A DNA stretch of 64,000 nucleotides from Rhodamnia argentea (Eukaryota; Streptophyta; Magnoliopsida; Myrtales; Myrtaceae): assembly GCF_020921035.1 (NCBI RefSeq), contig NC_063153.1:13888001-13952000 (forward strand), read 5' to 3'. The notes under the pieces were generated by a model. That model was given only the letters and a program-made list of their open reading frames with translations. It made no database searches and was not told the DNA's origin. Numbering within the stretch: the first letter of the stretch is position 1; each line of letters starts with the position of its first letter. Shown one piece after another: positions 36,901-48,626 of this stretch. The translations under genes and the position numbers were made by a program.

Positions 36901-37509
36901 CTCCAAAGTAATAGGCAGCAACCTCGTGAGGTCAACACGGTGTTTTCCCAAATCAAGTTCAGGAGAACCATGAACAGCTGCATAAAGCAAGAAATGCTTA
37001 GCCTCATATTTTGCTGAATGATGGGGTCCACTCCTGCTCCCATAAACCCAACAAGTATGCATCAAGTTCTCCCCAAATTCAGCTATTCCCTGGAAAACCT
37101 TCGCAGGCTGAGTGACCAAGCCACCATCTCGCCTCTTCCAGTGCACACAAAGGCTAAGGTCATCGAAACTCGAGGGCAAGCCCTCAATGGAATGGACTAG
37201 AAGGGTAAAACAACAGTTGAACCTCCGGTTCCGGACGTGAGAAAAGGCCTTGAAACCCTTCCAATTCCAAATGGACTTCTTTTCCTTCTGTGTCTGGTCT
37301 TCATTGCCATGCTTGACCTTCGATTTGGGATCGGCCAAATGGGTTTTGCCCACGGATTTGGATCTACTACTCGCCGCAGAAAGTAAACTCCCCGAAGGGT
37401 TCCTGTCCAAATAAAGGGCTTTGCTTATAGCTTCGATCTCCTGCAACAACTTCCCACTACTCGAATCCGGATCAATCTTCTTTCCAGCTTCAGTTTTAGA
37501 CAACATCAT
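33971..37509 (-). CDS. PMIR1: PLASTID MOVEMENT IMPAIRED1-RELATED1-like protein
   Basis: Two coding exons on the minus strand, 37509-35225 and 35117-33971, joined in phase 2 to 1143 residues, close to the length I recall for Arabidopsis PMIR1. The N-terminus carries L-L-Q-E-I-E-A-I-S-K-A-L-Y-L-D and then an NT-C2 domain (about 80-230, with H-S-I-E-G-L-P and V-H-W-K-R). A long acidic middle region and conserved blocks around T-M-Q-Q-V-A-W-E-A and S-L-E-D-L-A-P-L-A-M-D-K-I-E-A-L-S follow. The last 47 residues form a LysM-like module. PMI1-type proteins act in chloroplast and nuclear positioning via actin. The start chosen is M-M-L-S-K; an in-frame ATG at 37566 would add 19 residues. The exon border has a standard donor (AAAG|GTTCGT) and acceptor (AACAG). 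Confidence 0.93.
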
Positions 37510-37987
37510 CTTCTCGCAAAACAAATATATCGAGAACGGCGAATCACCAAATCGACCAAAACCCAAAATCCTAAATCCATCTCAAACTAAGAGAAGCCTC
37601 GGAAACTCCAAAAATTTTCCTAGGTTATCTCTCTGCCTAATGACAACGCCGATGCAATAAATTGAACCCAATTACGGCATAAAAGAGGAAAAAACTCCAG
37701 GTGCGCCCGAACAGAGAGTATACCAATATCATTGTAGAAACGGAAATGATTAGGGATTTGATTCTGATTGTCAAATGAGAACCAGTAGACGAAAAGACGG
37801 CTTTTCTATAAATTTTTCGACATTAAATGCCCCCTTTTGTATTCAAAAAATTTCAATCGGATGTAAAGAACCCCAATCGAACAGACAAAGAGGTCATCAT
37901 ATAACAACCTGAAATTTAAGGGAAAGAAGATGCAGAAAATCTTACAAGACACAGAGCTTATGATGTCTGAGAGCATATGTTTCGCCA

Positions 37988-38018
37988 GCTCGCTCGCTCG
38001 CTCTCTCTCTCTCTCTAA
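37988..38018. repeat. (GCTC)n/(CT)n run in the PMIR1 upstream region
   Basis: Short tetranucleotide plus dinucleotide run about 480 bp upstream of the PMIR1 start, probably in the 5' UTR or promoter. Similar runs precede the GPCAT gene. Confidence 0.85.
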
Positions 38019-38099
38019 ACTTCTCCGCCTGTCTGAATTGCCGCTTGCCCCTGTTTCAAACTAACTACATCTACACGCAGACTCATCAAGGCAGGCAGC

Positions 38100-39081
38100 T
38101 ATAAAAACTCACGAGGGGAGTTTCCATTTTGTGCCCCCGTTTTTGCGAAAAATTGCAACTTGGTCCCCAAAATCCTTTGTTTTTTTCTCCTCCTCTTCTA
38201 CTTCACAAAAAGCAATTTCTGAAATGTTAGATTCACCAGTAATTCTACTCTACAAATGCGTAGCATAGTCCCCTCAAGTTATCGATTTACTTTTTGACGA
38301 ATGAAAGCAACCAATCGGGATTCGTCGAGTTTCTATCTCGTTGGAATCACTGAGCTCAAATACGATACTCGAATAAAATCAGAGTTCGATTAGGAGATTC
38401 CTCGAAATTCTAGTCCAACTAAGAATAGAACTAAAACATAATTACCCTTCTGAAGTACACTAAAATATACATGTATTCTCGCTATTATAGATCAAATAAG
38501 TGAATTATGTTAGCAATTGTGATCGATGAATTTTCGAGTTAGTCAAGACAAATCCGAGATCCGTTTTTGAAATTTTGTTTATATTAGAGATGGATTCGGC
38601 CTAAAGTACAAAACTAATGGAGTTGAGATTTTAAGAAATGGACAGCTTTCCCAAGGTCGTCCTGTTGTCCTTCGTGCAATTGAGGCGCTTTGATTTATTA
38701 CATTTTTGGGGGAGGCCCTCCTTTCTGTTTGTGATTAGTGACTTGATCTTGACTAGACCCCAGAAGTTTTGTCCTAAAGGATGTAAATTGGATCCTAGCA
38801 AAGGGAAAGAGAAAAAAAAAAACACTGTCGCATGATTGTCTTGCTGTGTATTTTGCAATAGATATAAAATATATATATAGTTATGAGTGAAAATAAGATT
38901 TTTTTTTTCCTAAGCGATTCCTCCAAATTTCTCCATAGTCCCGCATATTTGAAGCGATTAAAAGAATGCATAAGTCAAGTTACACCTTCGCCCAAAAAAA
39001 AAAAAAACGTTACACCTATATATCTTAAGGTTTTTCTTTTCTTCAATCGTCGCTTTTTCTTCCTTCATAGATAATAGGAAA
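38100..39081. other. Intergenic
   Basis: AT-rich sequence with no supported gene or element. Confidence 0.4.
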
Positions 39082-39414
39082 GATAACACAAATGATCCCT
39101 AAACTTTGACACAATATGTAATGTGATCTTTAAATTTTTTAAGTTGATCAATATGGCTATTAAACTTTTGAAACATGTTCAACTTAGTCCATAAACTATA
39201 GGAAGATGTTCAATGTAGTTCTTCCATTAATTCAAGTTCAGAAACGATATTGACCATTTTCATATAGTTTAGGGACTAAGTTAAACATTTTCATATAATT
39301 TAGGGGCTAAGTTAAACATGTTTCAAAAGTTCATAGACCACATTAAACAAATTAAAAATTCAAGAACCATATTGCACATTAAGCTAAAGTCCATTGACCA
39401 TTTATGTCATTATC
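39082..39414. mobile_element. MITE family A copy, complete fold-back
   Basis: Begins GATAACACAAATGATCCC and ends CCATTTATGTCATTATC, the inverse of the family start GATAATGACATAAATGG. The arms pair over much of the 333 bp (for example 'aaacttttgaaacatgttcaactta' against 'taagttaaacatgtttcaaaagttc'). It is the best-defined family A copy in the window and codes for nothing. Confidence 0.75.
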
Positions 39415-40382
39415 CATAAATAATATCGACATTTTTGTAGTAACGTTGTCGGATTTCTTTTCTTAAAAGGTTACGAGCTTAGGTTACAAACGTCAAGCAT
39501 GGTAAGTACACAACCATTTGGCTTCTCTTCTTCCTTCCCAACACACGGAACAAAAATCATGCTGGTCGTATGTCATTATATCTCTATTGATCCCGCCATA
39601 TCAAAATCATATGATAATCTAAAGAAAAATAAAACGAGTTATGTTTTCCCCAAACGGCGGAGAAATTCGAATTTGAATTCGAATTTTTTGAGATGTATAT
39701 AATGTGGACTAAAAGCAAACCATGAACACTTTCCACGGCCAGGTCTAAATCCCAATTCTCATTAGAATCTCCACTAATCAAGAAAAGGATTAGGGTAAGC
39801 TTGCAAAAAAATATATATTCCAGAGGGAAAAAAGAAGAATTGCCACAGAAAATATGGCACTAAATGCAATTAAACAAAAAACAGATCCTTGATGTGTCTT
39901 TCCTTCCAAGGGGTCGTGACTTAAAGTGGGGGGCGTTGAAGGACTAGATGAGTTGTCTCCTTTGGTCCTTGGAAAATACTTTGCTTGCATGGGACATGCA
40001 CATCATGCATTCAAAGTTGACCAACTAATATTTTTATTGTCTTTGACATTAAAAAAGGGACTTAGTCAATTGGTCATTATTAAGTAGGTAAGGGATGTAT
40101 AATTAATCAGCAGCATGAAAACATTGCATGATCTTTCATGTTGGGTGAATAATGATCATTACAAGTCTATGTGATTAATGTGCTAACCTCACATGTAGAC
40201 CCATGATCAAGAGAGACTAAATGCTTGCAATTGGATTACGACATTGCTGTTCATGTTCAGGCCTTTAACCTCGGTAGACAAGGTGGACATTGAATCAGCC
40301 ACGTTGAGAAATATATATGTACTATTGACCTGTTTCTTTGCAATTAGCTTTCAAGACAATTGATTTCTCTATAACATGCGTG

Positions 40383-40600
40383 TGATGCCCCTGGATTAGC
40401 TCACTCGAGATATTGCCTGTTTTGGCCCATCTCATACCGAGCCTCACGGTATTATCCTTTGAAGTACATGTGGGCACTTCCCGGAATGTCACCCATCCCA
40501 GTAGTGCTCCGACCCGAGCATATGCTTAACATTGGAATTCCAATGCTAGACCTACCATAAGGTCAAAAGGCGCATCTCATGAATTAATTCCAGTTCCACA
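40383..40600 (-). mobile_element. 5S rRNA-derived element, Cassandra-TRIM-like
   Basis: The minus strand of about 40465-40560 resembles plant 5S rRNA: a GTTAAGC..TGCTCGGG block (box A region) then ACTGGGATGGGTGAC..CCGGGAAGT (box C region). It has a two-base insertion in box A and other changes, so it is not a functional 5S gene. The flanks ('gatgcccctggattagctca', 'ggcgcatctcatgaattaat') are not ribosomal. Cassandra TRIM elements carry such a 5S-like segment in their LTRs, so this may be a solo LTR of one. I did not define its ends or a target duplication. Confidence 0.55.
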
Positions 40601-42099
40601 TATATATCCCAGGAAGGCGCTCCCCCTGTTTGGTCATCCATTCGGTTTATTCCTGCACCCTTCATCATTCTAAAAATCTACCAAGAGTTGCGCCTCCTGC
40701 GGGCCCTCGAGTCCCGGCGATCATTCCCCTCCTTCGTTCGACAGAATCGCTACAACACGTATCGAGCTTGGTGACAAATTCAAATGTAAACATCTCCGTC
40801 ATACTTATTTCATATTGTGCTTGTTTGTTGCCTCAAGCTGTCTGTTTGATATGGTTATATCCACATTCGTTGCATACGTAAGGGTCGGGTCAGTCCATAT
40901 TCATAGGTTAAGAATCTTAGGATTTTCTTTTTTCCTTTTGGTCGAAAAGAATCTTAGGAATTAACTCGCCAGCCTTAGATCCGAAATTCTTGTGGATATT
41001 CCTCGGAGATAACTTAGCCACCGTTCCTTCCTCACCATGGAAAAGTTGCTCACAAAGTCATAATCACAGTAAGAGGATTTGATTTGAATTGAAGGGACGA
41101 AGAAAAAGCAAACTCAATTCGAAGGACGACGGTCTTTCTATTCTTAAATAATTTCGAGTGAATTTTTTTTTCATTTTTTAATATCACATCTGAAATTAAC
41201 GAAATACGGGACGGGCAGTGATAACTGGAAAACACGTATGAAAAATCGAAGGGAAATTCGTTAAATTAATTTTCTGACACGAGTTTTGCAAATCGATTGA
41301 TCATCAGATAACTTCTTTTTAAACGTCGTTTTCATTGACGATTGGAATATTTATAGGATGACAAAGCTAGGCTGATTTATATAAAGTCCCAAAAATTGGA
41401 AATAGGCTCTCTTTTTTTTTTCTTTTCTTTAATTCAATTGGCTCGATACCTAAATATGCCAAGAAGAATATAATTTTAAAAAGTGGCGAGCCATCAGCAC
41501 GCGCTTGGTTGGTGGGGACACGTAGCAGATTTTGAAAAAAATGGCGCTGACTTTTACTCGATTATTTTACATGCCGTGCCGAAATAGATAATGCCAATGC
41601 ATACCTCTGCATTTGAACATTTAAAAAAAAAATGGTGCTTTTCTTTTTTAATTATTTTTTAATTGTATTATTGCGAGACAAGACCATGGGCCCCACCCAC
41701 AAACGTTCGAAAATCGACGCTCCAACATGTTGGTCTCTTTTCTGACCAAAAAAAAAAACATGTTGGTCTCTTTTTTTTTTTTTTTTTGGGGGGGGTCAAG
41801 CTTTATCGTTTTAAGGTTTGCCCTTGCTTCGACGAAATTCCAAATTTATTTCTTATGACGTGTAATTGCAATGGAATTTCGATTATTTATCGGATTGGCG
41901 GGCATTAATAGAATGGATATTCACGTTAATCTGATCCATCGTCCAATTACTACAAATTAATTCATTCTCTCCTTAAAAATTACTCAAAAATAAAATCATC
42001 GGCCTCATGCGAGTGCCAACGGGCCAACCCACCCCTGATAAGTCTAGTGGATACATAAATGTAGATGCGATATATATCTAGAAAGAAACCGGACTCCAT

Positions 42100-42655
42100 T
42101 CATTTTCTTGGGTAAACGCGGAGACTAGTTTGGCTATTCGTCCGGTCGACAGCCATCGAGGAAGATATTCGTGACGTGGCTCCACAACCTCTCCGAGATT
42201 CGGCCACTCTTTTCTCCTAACTTAGATTTCGATTTACATCTGAAGGTTTTTCTCTCCCGAACTAAATCTAGATATTGATATGGAAGTTCCTTATAAATAT
42301 TTGATCCGTCTTCTTTTAACATATTGATGTTGATGTTCTTGTTCGGCGGATGGTGATGAGGACGTCGAATCTAAACGAGCACCTCGAGCCGTGGCAAATG
42401 GCATGAGAGAGATCGGCGTGTGCTCATCAATGAATCTTGTGATTGGCCGCCAAACGTTTACGATGCCGGATCTATTCTTAAGGGATGTGAGTGTATTTTT
42501 AGCTGAGATTATGCTTTGTTATATGCTTTCTGGTATTTGCTTTGTTCTGCAGTTATATAGGATTTGCTAGGCTTGAAATCCTTTTATGTACCTCTTGAGT
42601 ATTATTTTGCTTAATGAATTTCCATTTCTTTTGACCAAAAAACCAAAGAATAAAG
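42100..42655 (+). mobile_element. Possible LINE 3' end
   Basis: Ends in 'cttttatgtacctcttgagt...gcttaatgaatttccatttcttttgaccaaaaaa', a layout typical of plant non-LTR element tails followed by an A-rich run. The upstream half resembles 2460-2790. No reverse transcriptase is visible, so at most a 5'-truncated copy is present. Confidence 0.35.
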
Positions 42656-44232
42656 GCAAAATTATCGAGCCGAGCTTAAAATTGATTTTTCATGTCTAGC
42701 TGTGGACATGAAAACTACTGAATACGCCCGTCCAAAAACTTGTGTGAGGTAAGTGTGGACTTGAATTTTATTTGCATCAAAAGTAGATGGACCATTCCCT
42801 TACCTCTTTCTAATTTATATTTAAGTGCAAGCATGCAAAGCCACGTGGACTAGACAGACTATTTGAATCGATTCTTTGAGATTATTGAAACGCAATACGA
42901 TTCGTATTGCCGCCATATATATTTTAATTAGGGACGTGCAAGTTTCGAGATGGGTAGGGTATTTGCATTACTCTGGAATTTACTTGATAGATATCGGTTC
43001 CAAGTTTTTGGAACATGGAACCTACTCTAGGCTCTTAGAACCACTATGAAACCTATCAGTTGTGCAAGTTTCAGAATTCATTGTATTACCCTGTAATTTT
43101 TTCCAATTTTTTTAATGAATACACGATTAATGTAGTTCTAGTTATTATTAACATATTAAAATTTAATACAACACGCAATTGGGTTTACATCACAAAGTAC
43201 ATGTTTATGTCTAATGGTAACATAATCCTGACATGATATTAACATTTAGAGTGAGAAAACAAACTAATAAATCAGCTTGTGCTAATCATGTAAATCTTTG
43301 ATTCACATAAAACCCTTCACTACTTCATTGAGACCGTGCATTAGAATTCATCATCGTAGAGAGGGTGAAACCGGGTTCGAAAAAAATACATTCCTAAAAG
43401 GGGTTGGAGGACGCCGATCAGATGCCACTTTTACGCATTTAAATGTCAAAATCTCATGAAGTTAGAAAGAAATTAAGTGTATATAGATTTAATTATGGAA
43501 TTTTATGGCTCTACCGTGTACCCTACACAGCGTACAGGGTAGTATGACCTCGAAAATTTTGGAACTTGAAACGTACCTCGTGAGTCCCAAAATCTACTTG
43601 TTGATGTCAATTTCGCAAGGTCCATGGGTTCCACAAGTTCTTCTAGATAACCCCTTTATTCTAATGAATCAAACTCGTGATTAAATTAAAAGCAAGGTCA
43701 TGCTCGCGATTGTCGCGCCTAATTAATTGATATGACACCTAATAAATTGATGTGTATAGTTTCTTGCTATTAATAACCTCGAAGCACTTGCTAATTCTAC
43801 TTTTATGACTTGAGATTCAAGTATTCTAGAAATTTAATTAACCAATCAGATTCCGATGCATTTTACTAGATTTATAAACATGAAAACATGTACAAAAAAT
43901 AGATTGTTTGATTCTGAATCAAGAGTCAGCTTTACTTATACCTCAAGTCGAGTTTAAACTTTTTGTTTTCTACATTGTAGAGAGTTAAATTGGTGAGCAA
44001 GTCAATTTTCACGTATCTTGAGCGTTCTTAAGGGCACACTTAACTCGGTGATATAAATTCGGGATAAAAAAAAGTTGGAAGAGAAAAAAGATAAATAAGA
44101 GCAGGGTAAATGAAGGTTTGTAATACCCTTACGCATGACATAATATAAGCTACTTATGTGGTCTCAATTTGGTCAGACAACTTTGTATGCAACATGATTA
44201 CTCATAATGACATGAGTCCGAGAAACATTATT
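42656..44232. other. Intergenic, no feature seen
   Basis: AT-rich; only short open frames and no recognisable repeat structure. Confidence 0.4.
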
Positions 44233-44600
44233 GTTGGAAAGTGATCCATTTTTGTGGAAAGTCCTAGAAGTATCTGGTATAATAGTGGGATGTTAATTTT
44301 AGTGGTGTTCCAATCTTGAAGGAGTGGTTAGGTTTTCTGGTAAAGGGAAGCCCACATTAGCATGTGTGTAGAAAGATCCAAGTTGCACTATGTCGGTGGA
44401 ATTGCTCTATAAATAGAGCTTGTACTCTCATTCATGTAAGGGCATGAGGATCATGAAAATAAACTCCATATCATGTAGCTCCTCCACCAACACCTCCTCT
44501 AACTATTGTAATATCAATATTATTAACTAATCAAATCATCCTTATACCATGAAACCTTCCTATATTCCTTAAAGTATACTACCCTTGTCCATTCCTCTAC
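44233..44600 (+). repeat. Possible solo LTR fragment
   Basis: Starts TTGTTGGAAAGTG and contains CTATAAATAGAG at about 44409 followed by 'cttgtactctcattcatg', a U3-R arrangement as in plant copia LTRs. There is no second copy, internal domain or target duplication, so the right end is undefined. Confidence 0.3.
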
Positions 44601-44715
44601 AAAAGCTAGACCATACACACATATGCTTGCACACATCAAAACAAACTATCGGACAATCTAATTTTCAAGAATTATTAAGGGAAATGCCAATCTAATGATA
44701 CAATTAGAATAATTC

Positions 44716-47406
44716 CCTTGAAGTAAATATACAAAATTAAAAAAAAATCGATTTACATTGTTCGGTCGGGGTGACTTACTCCCATAAAAAGAGCAGCACA
44801 AAATTTCAACTATATATCAAGTGATAGAAGAGAGATTACAATCACGTTTGAGTCACTTAAACGCTACACCCAATATTTTAAACAGTATTTAGCCCCACCA
44901 TTCTCCTTGAAATGATCTCTTAATCTCACTAAATAATTCAAAATTACACCCACAAAATTTAAATCACTTCAACACTATCATTTTGCTTCATGGTGCAATT
45001 AACGTAGAAGACACCTAAGACACTTTTTATATAGATAAGAATTGAATCCAAAATAAGAAACTTACTCAAATTAGGTAACCACTCAAATAGGAACCCTCTT
45101 CACATTAAAAGGTTCTCTTTTCGGGCTCAAACTCGAGACATATTTTCAATAATCTTCACATTGGCTCGACGTTTAATCCAAGTGACAATCGTTTCATTGG
45201 ATCACAAACTTCAATGCTACTTTCTTACAACTCCTCATGGGCTCAACCGCCACAAACTACTCCCAAGTGTAAGTGGCGCTTGGACTCCACTATGACCATT
45301 GACCTCGTGACAATAGCTAGTCAACTTGCACATTTAACTACTCCATAAGAATTCTCAAGCACAACCTCTTTTTATCACAAATAAAGCAAAATCACCGTTA
45401 CATCCATATATATTAGGAGACCAAACACACATTCGGTCAAATTCATCGGTTACTGCAACTATTAACTCTATGTCAATTACAACCTTAGTACCCGTTATTT
45501 TAAGAGTTTATGGTTTCAACTCCAAATTTAGCTTAAGACAGTTCGGATTCGTCCGAACATTGTCATAACCACTCATACCCATGTAAATTCTTGTCAACTA
45601 TAAATTCTCTGTTGATAACATCTGAATTTAATTTCGGACACTACAAAAGACAACATAGCTCACTTTTCATAGCCTAAAAATATGCATTTTTCATCATTTG
45701 CTCAAGTCACAACACCTGCATACATTTAGGTGCTCTGCCACATAATTATACAACAGATTTCTTGCACTTAAAACCTTCAAATTTCTCTTGCCAATGTGTC
45801 ACAAATGCATATGCCATAATTTAGACTCTTAAACACAAAAATATGACGTTTCCGCGGTGAGAGGCAATCTAAGGTGCCTTGAACAACTTTCACTCCAACT
45901 TATGAAGAACCAACATTCAGCTGAATCTAAAGCACTCAATTAAATTAGGTTATTCTTCAACTCTGCAACGTGCCTCACTTTAGTCAATGTCATCACAATA
46001 CCATCATGCATTCTGATTCTAACATTGCCAATACCCACAACATCATACTCTATTGTTTTCTCAACTGCACTTTACTACTACCCATGCATTGATAAGTAGT
46101 AAACAAATTCTCATTTAGTTTAGCATGCAATGGATAACCAGAATCTATAATTTATCCATCGAACGACAAATCCCCAGTGATAGATAAGACATAATCAACA
46201 CTATCTTAATTACTATAAGTTATTATAGCTTAAGGTAATCCATTCTAAGACGCATCATCTTGCCACGACTCCTACAAACAGCTCCACCAATCATAGACCG
46301 ATTGCGTATGTTCAGATTTATACTACTTCTACCGACTCGAGTACTAGTTCTTCCTATACTTTCACCTACTAAGCAACATGCATGGATTCACCGGATTCTC
46401 TCATACAGATATCCTCACTCGGAATCAAATCACAAACCCATCAAACACTAAGCTTGTTGACCTAGATAAATTGCAAATAACTATAACAATAATATTTCAA
46501 CTATGAGGTAATGATGATAATATAATTAAAACATGTACCTCATCATCAAAGCCAATCTGAACTTAACCGAATGAACTAATAATCACGTTGAATTCATTGA
46601 TATCCTCAACAACCGACACACCTTTGCCCATCTTTAAGTTAAACATACGTCGAATCAAATAAGCCATGTTGATTGCAAAGGGCTTCTCATACATGTTTTC
46701 GATAGGGTATTCATCAGTCCCTTAGTGGTCTTCTCTTTTACGATTCTAAATTTGATGTTACGAAACAATGCTAACCGAATAACACCCAACGCCTCCAAAA
46801 ATTCCAATCAACTTGCTTCATCAAGTCTGGCTTCTCCCCGGATAGGGTAAGTGTAGATTTCTCCGATATAGGTAATTCTCAATTTGCATTTTTCGAAAAT
46901 CAAAACTCATCCCATTAAATTTGTCGATTCTCATTTTTTTTCTTCTTCTCTCGCTATCGATTCGCTTTAACACGACCAAACATGGCTTGATACCATTTGT
47001 TGTGAAAAATAAGCTATCAAACAGGTTTACGTTGTTCGATCGGGGTGACCTAAGTCTACAAGAAAAGCAGCATTGTCAAGTAATACTATGTAGATTTAAC
47101 AATACTCGAGTCATTCACATATTCTCTAAATTTTTCAACTCCCAATTACACCCAATAACTCGCACGGTGTTCAGCTCCATCTCACAAAAGAATTCACAAA
47201 TCTTACCCACAAGATTTAATTGGTTTCAACACTTTCAAATTGTTTTGGGACATAATTCATGAAGACCATGCCTATTTGATGCCCTTTACAAAGAACACAT
47301 TATTTATATAGATAAGGATTAATCCAAAATAGAAAACTCACTCAAACTAGGTAACCACATCTTCAAATTAAGAAAGTTTCCTTTTCGAACCGACATATTT
47401 CTGACA
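44716..47406 (-). mobile_element. Degenerate Ty1-copia relic, 3' part deleted
   Basis: Diverged direct repeats at about 44716-45160 and 46998-47406 act as LTRs (shared 'tttac(a/g)ttgttcg(g/a)tcggggtgac' and 'tatatagataag(a/g)att'). On the minus strand the right LTR ends TTTCACAACA and is followed by TGGTATCAAGCC, close to the initiator-Met primer site TGGTATCAGAGC. Interior minus-strand frames, broken by stops, show gag (L-K-M-G-K-G-V-S-V-V-E-D-I-N-E-F-N, about 46590-46650) and protease/pre-integrase (I-I-D-S-G..., L-F-T-T-Y-Q, then R-M-H-D-G-I-V and V-R-H-V-A-E-L-K-N-N-L-I; about 45940-46170). Integrase, RT and RNase H are absent. The left LTR edges are uncertain. Confidence 0.75.
45940..46170 (-). 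pseudogene. Copia protease/gag-pre-integrase remnant
   Basis: The minus-strand reading has D-S-G followed by L-F-T-T-Y-Q, then R-M-H-D-G-I-V, T-L-T-K-V-R-H-V and L-K-N-N-L-I. This is the conserved stretch of copia polyproteins between the protease active site and the pre-integrase domain. Stops and frameshifts interrupt it. Confidence 0.65.
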
Positions 47407-47407
47407 T

Positions 47408-48023
47408 AGGGTTAAAATCACAAAAAACTCCAAACTGGTGCACATATGATAAATTTACCCCAAATTAATTTTTTTTTACCACAAAAAATCCCAAACTAGT
47501 ACACCGGAGATATATTTACCCCAAATTAATTTTTTGAGCATCAAAAATCCTAAACCGGTACATCCGTGATGAATTAACCCTCCATTAGTTTTCGTTAAAT
47601 TAGGTTAATACCATAAAGAACCTTAAACTCGTGCAAGTGTGACAAACGGACGGTAAAAACCCTAAACCAGTATACCAGTCAATTGCTCGCCCCAAATTAA
47701 TTTTTTGACCACCAAAAATCCTAAACCGATACATCGGTGACAAATTTACCTTACATTAGTTTCCGTTAAATTGGGTTAATACAATGAAGAACCTTAAACT
47801 CGTGCAAATGTGACAAACGGAGGGTAAAAATCCTAAACCAGTACACCCGTCAACTGTCACATGTCATTTAACTCGGTAATTTCACAACAACATTTAACGA
47901 AACTAATGAAGGGTAAATTTGTCACAAGTGTACAAACTTGAGATTTTTTGTGGTCAAAAACTTAATTCGGGATAAATTTATCACTAGTATATTAATTTGG
48001 AGGTTTTTGGTGATATTAACCTT
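47408..48023. mobile_element. MITE family D with internal 171-bp tandem duplication
   Basis: The left arm begins GGGTTAAAATCACAAAAAAC and the right arm ends 'aggtttttggtgatattaacc', an inverted pair. It lies immediately after the right LTR of the copia relic. Inside, 47523-47693 and 47694-47864 are tandem copies ('aaattaattttttga..', 'ccttaaactcgtgcaa(g/a)tgtgac'). Another family D copy is nested at 22012-22432. Confidence 0.65.
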
Positions 48024-48547
48024 TTAACATGTTTAAATCTTGCAGTTTATACAAGTGACATGTCGATTTTTACAAAATCATGCTGAGAGGTGAGATGAAT
48101 AGTAGTATTTCTTGTATATAGATGGTTATCATTGCAATTGAACGTCGGCAATTTACGCTCACTTTTTTGTGATGGGGTAAGCAAAACGAATATAAAAAAA
48201 CAAAAGTGCTTTTTTTTATTTTTTTTAATGTAATTTATGAATTTTCATAGACAATGAAAATGAAAAGCATTTTTTGTCCTTGCGAGATGTATATTAGGAT
48301 CGTCACCTTAAGAGGGAAGACACACGAACAAACGAATATCCAAAGGCAGCGGCATTCGAGAGTGACTAATCCAAGAATATTCCTTGTCCGTAGCCACGTA
48401 TCCGCCGGGGCCGACCGTAGATTTGATGATTAATTTACGTTGTTTGTCTTTCGCTAACCATCATCGCCATCGTCCTCCTCACTGCTCCCAACCCCACTTC
48501 CCACCATTCTTTTATCTCCTGTGCGCGGTCTCCGGATGAACACAGAC

Positions 48548-48551
<4 letters not shown>

Positions 48552-48583
<32 letters not shown>

Positions 48584-48612
48584 CGCTCGCTCGCTCGCTC
48601 GCTCTCGCTCGG
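48552..48612. repeat. (CT)n plus (CGCT)n microsatellite in the GPCAT leader
   Basis: About 14 CT units followed by about six CGCT units, ending 15 bp before the GPCAT start codon, so probably transcribed in the 5' UTR. Confidence 0.9.
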
Positions 48613-48626
48613 AAGATTGCTGCGGA

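Noticed and set aside
40465..40560. Functional 5S rRNA gene
   Set aside because: Box A carries an insertion and the ends of the 5S sequence are not kept; flanks are those of a mobile element.
44234..44493. Complete solo LTR from TGTTGG to CCAACA
   Set aside because: The outer 5 bp do not match each other, so the boundaries are not supported; kept only as a low-confidence fragment.
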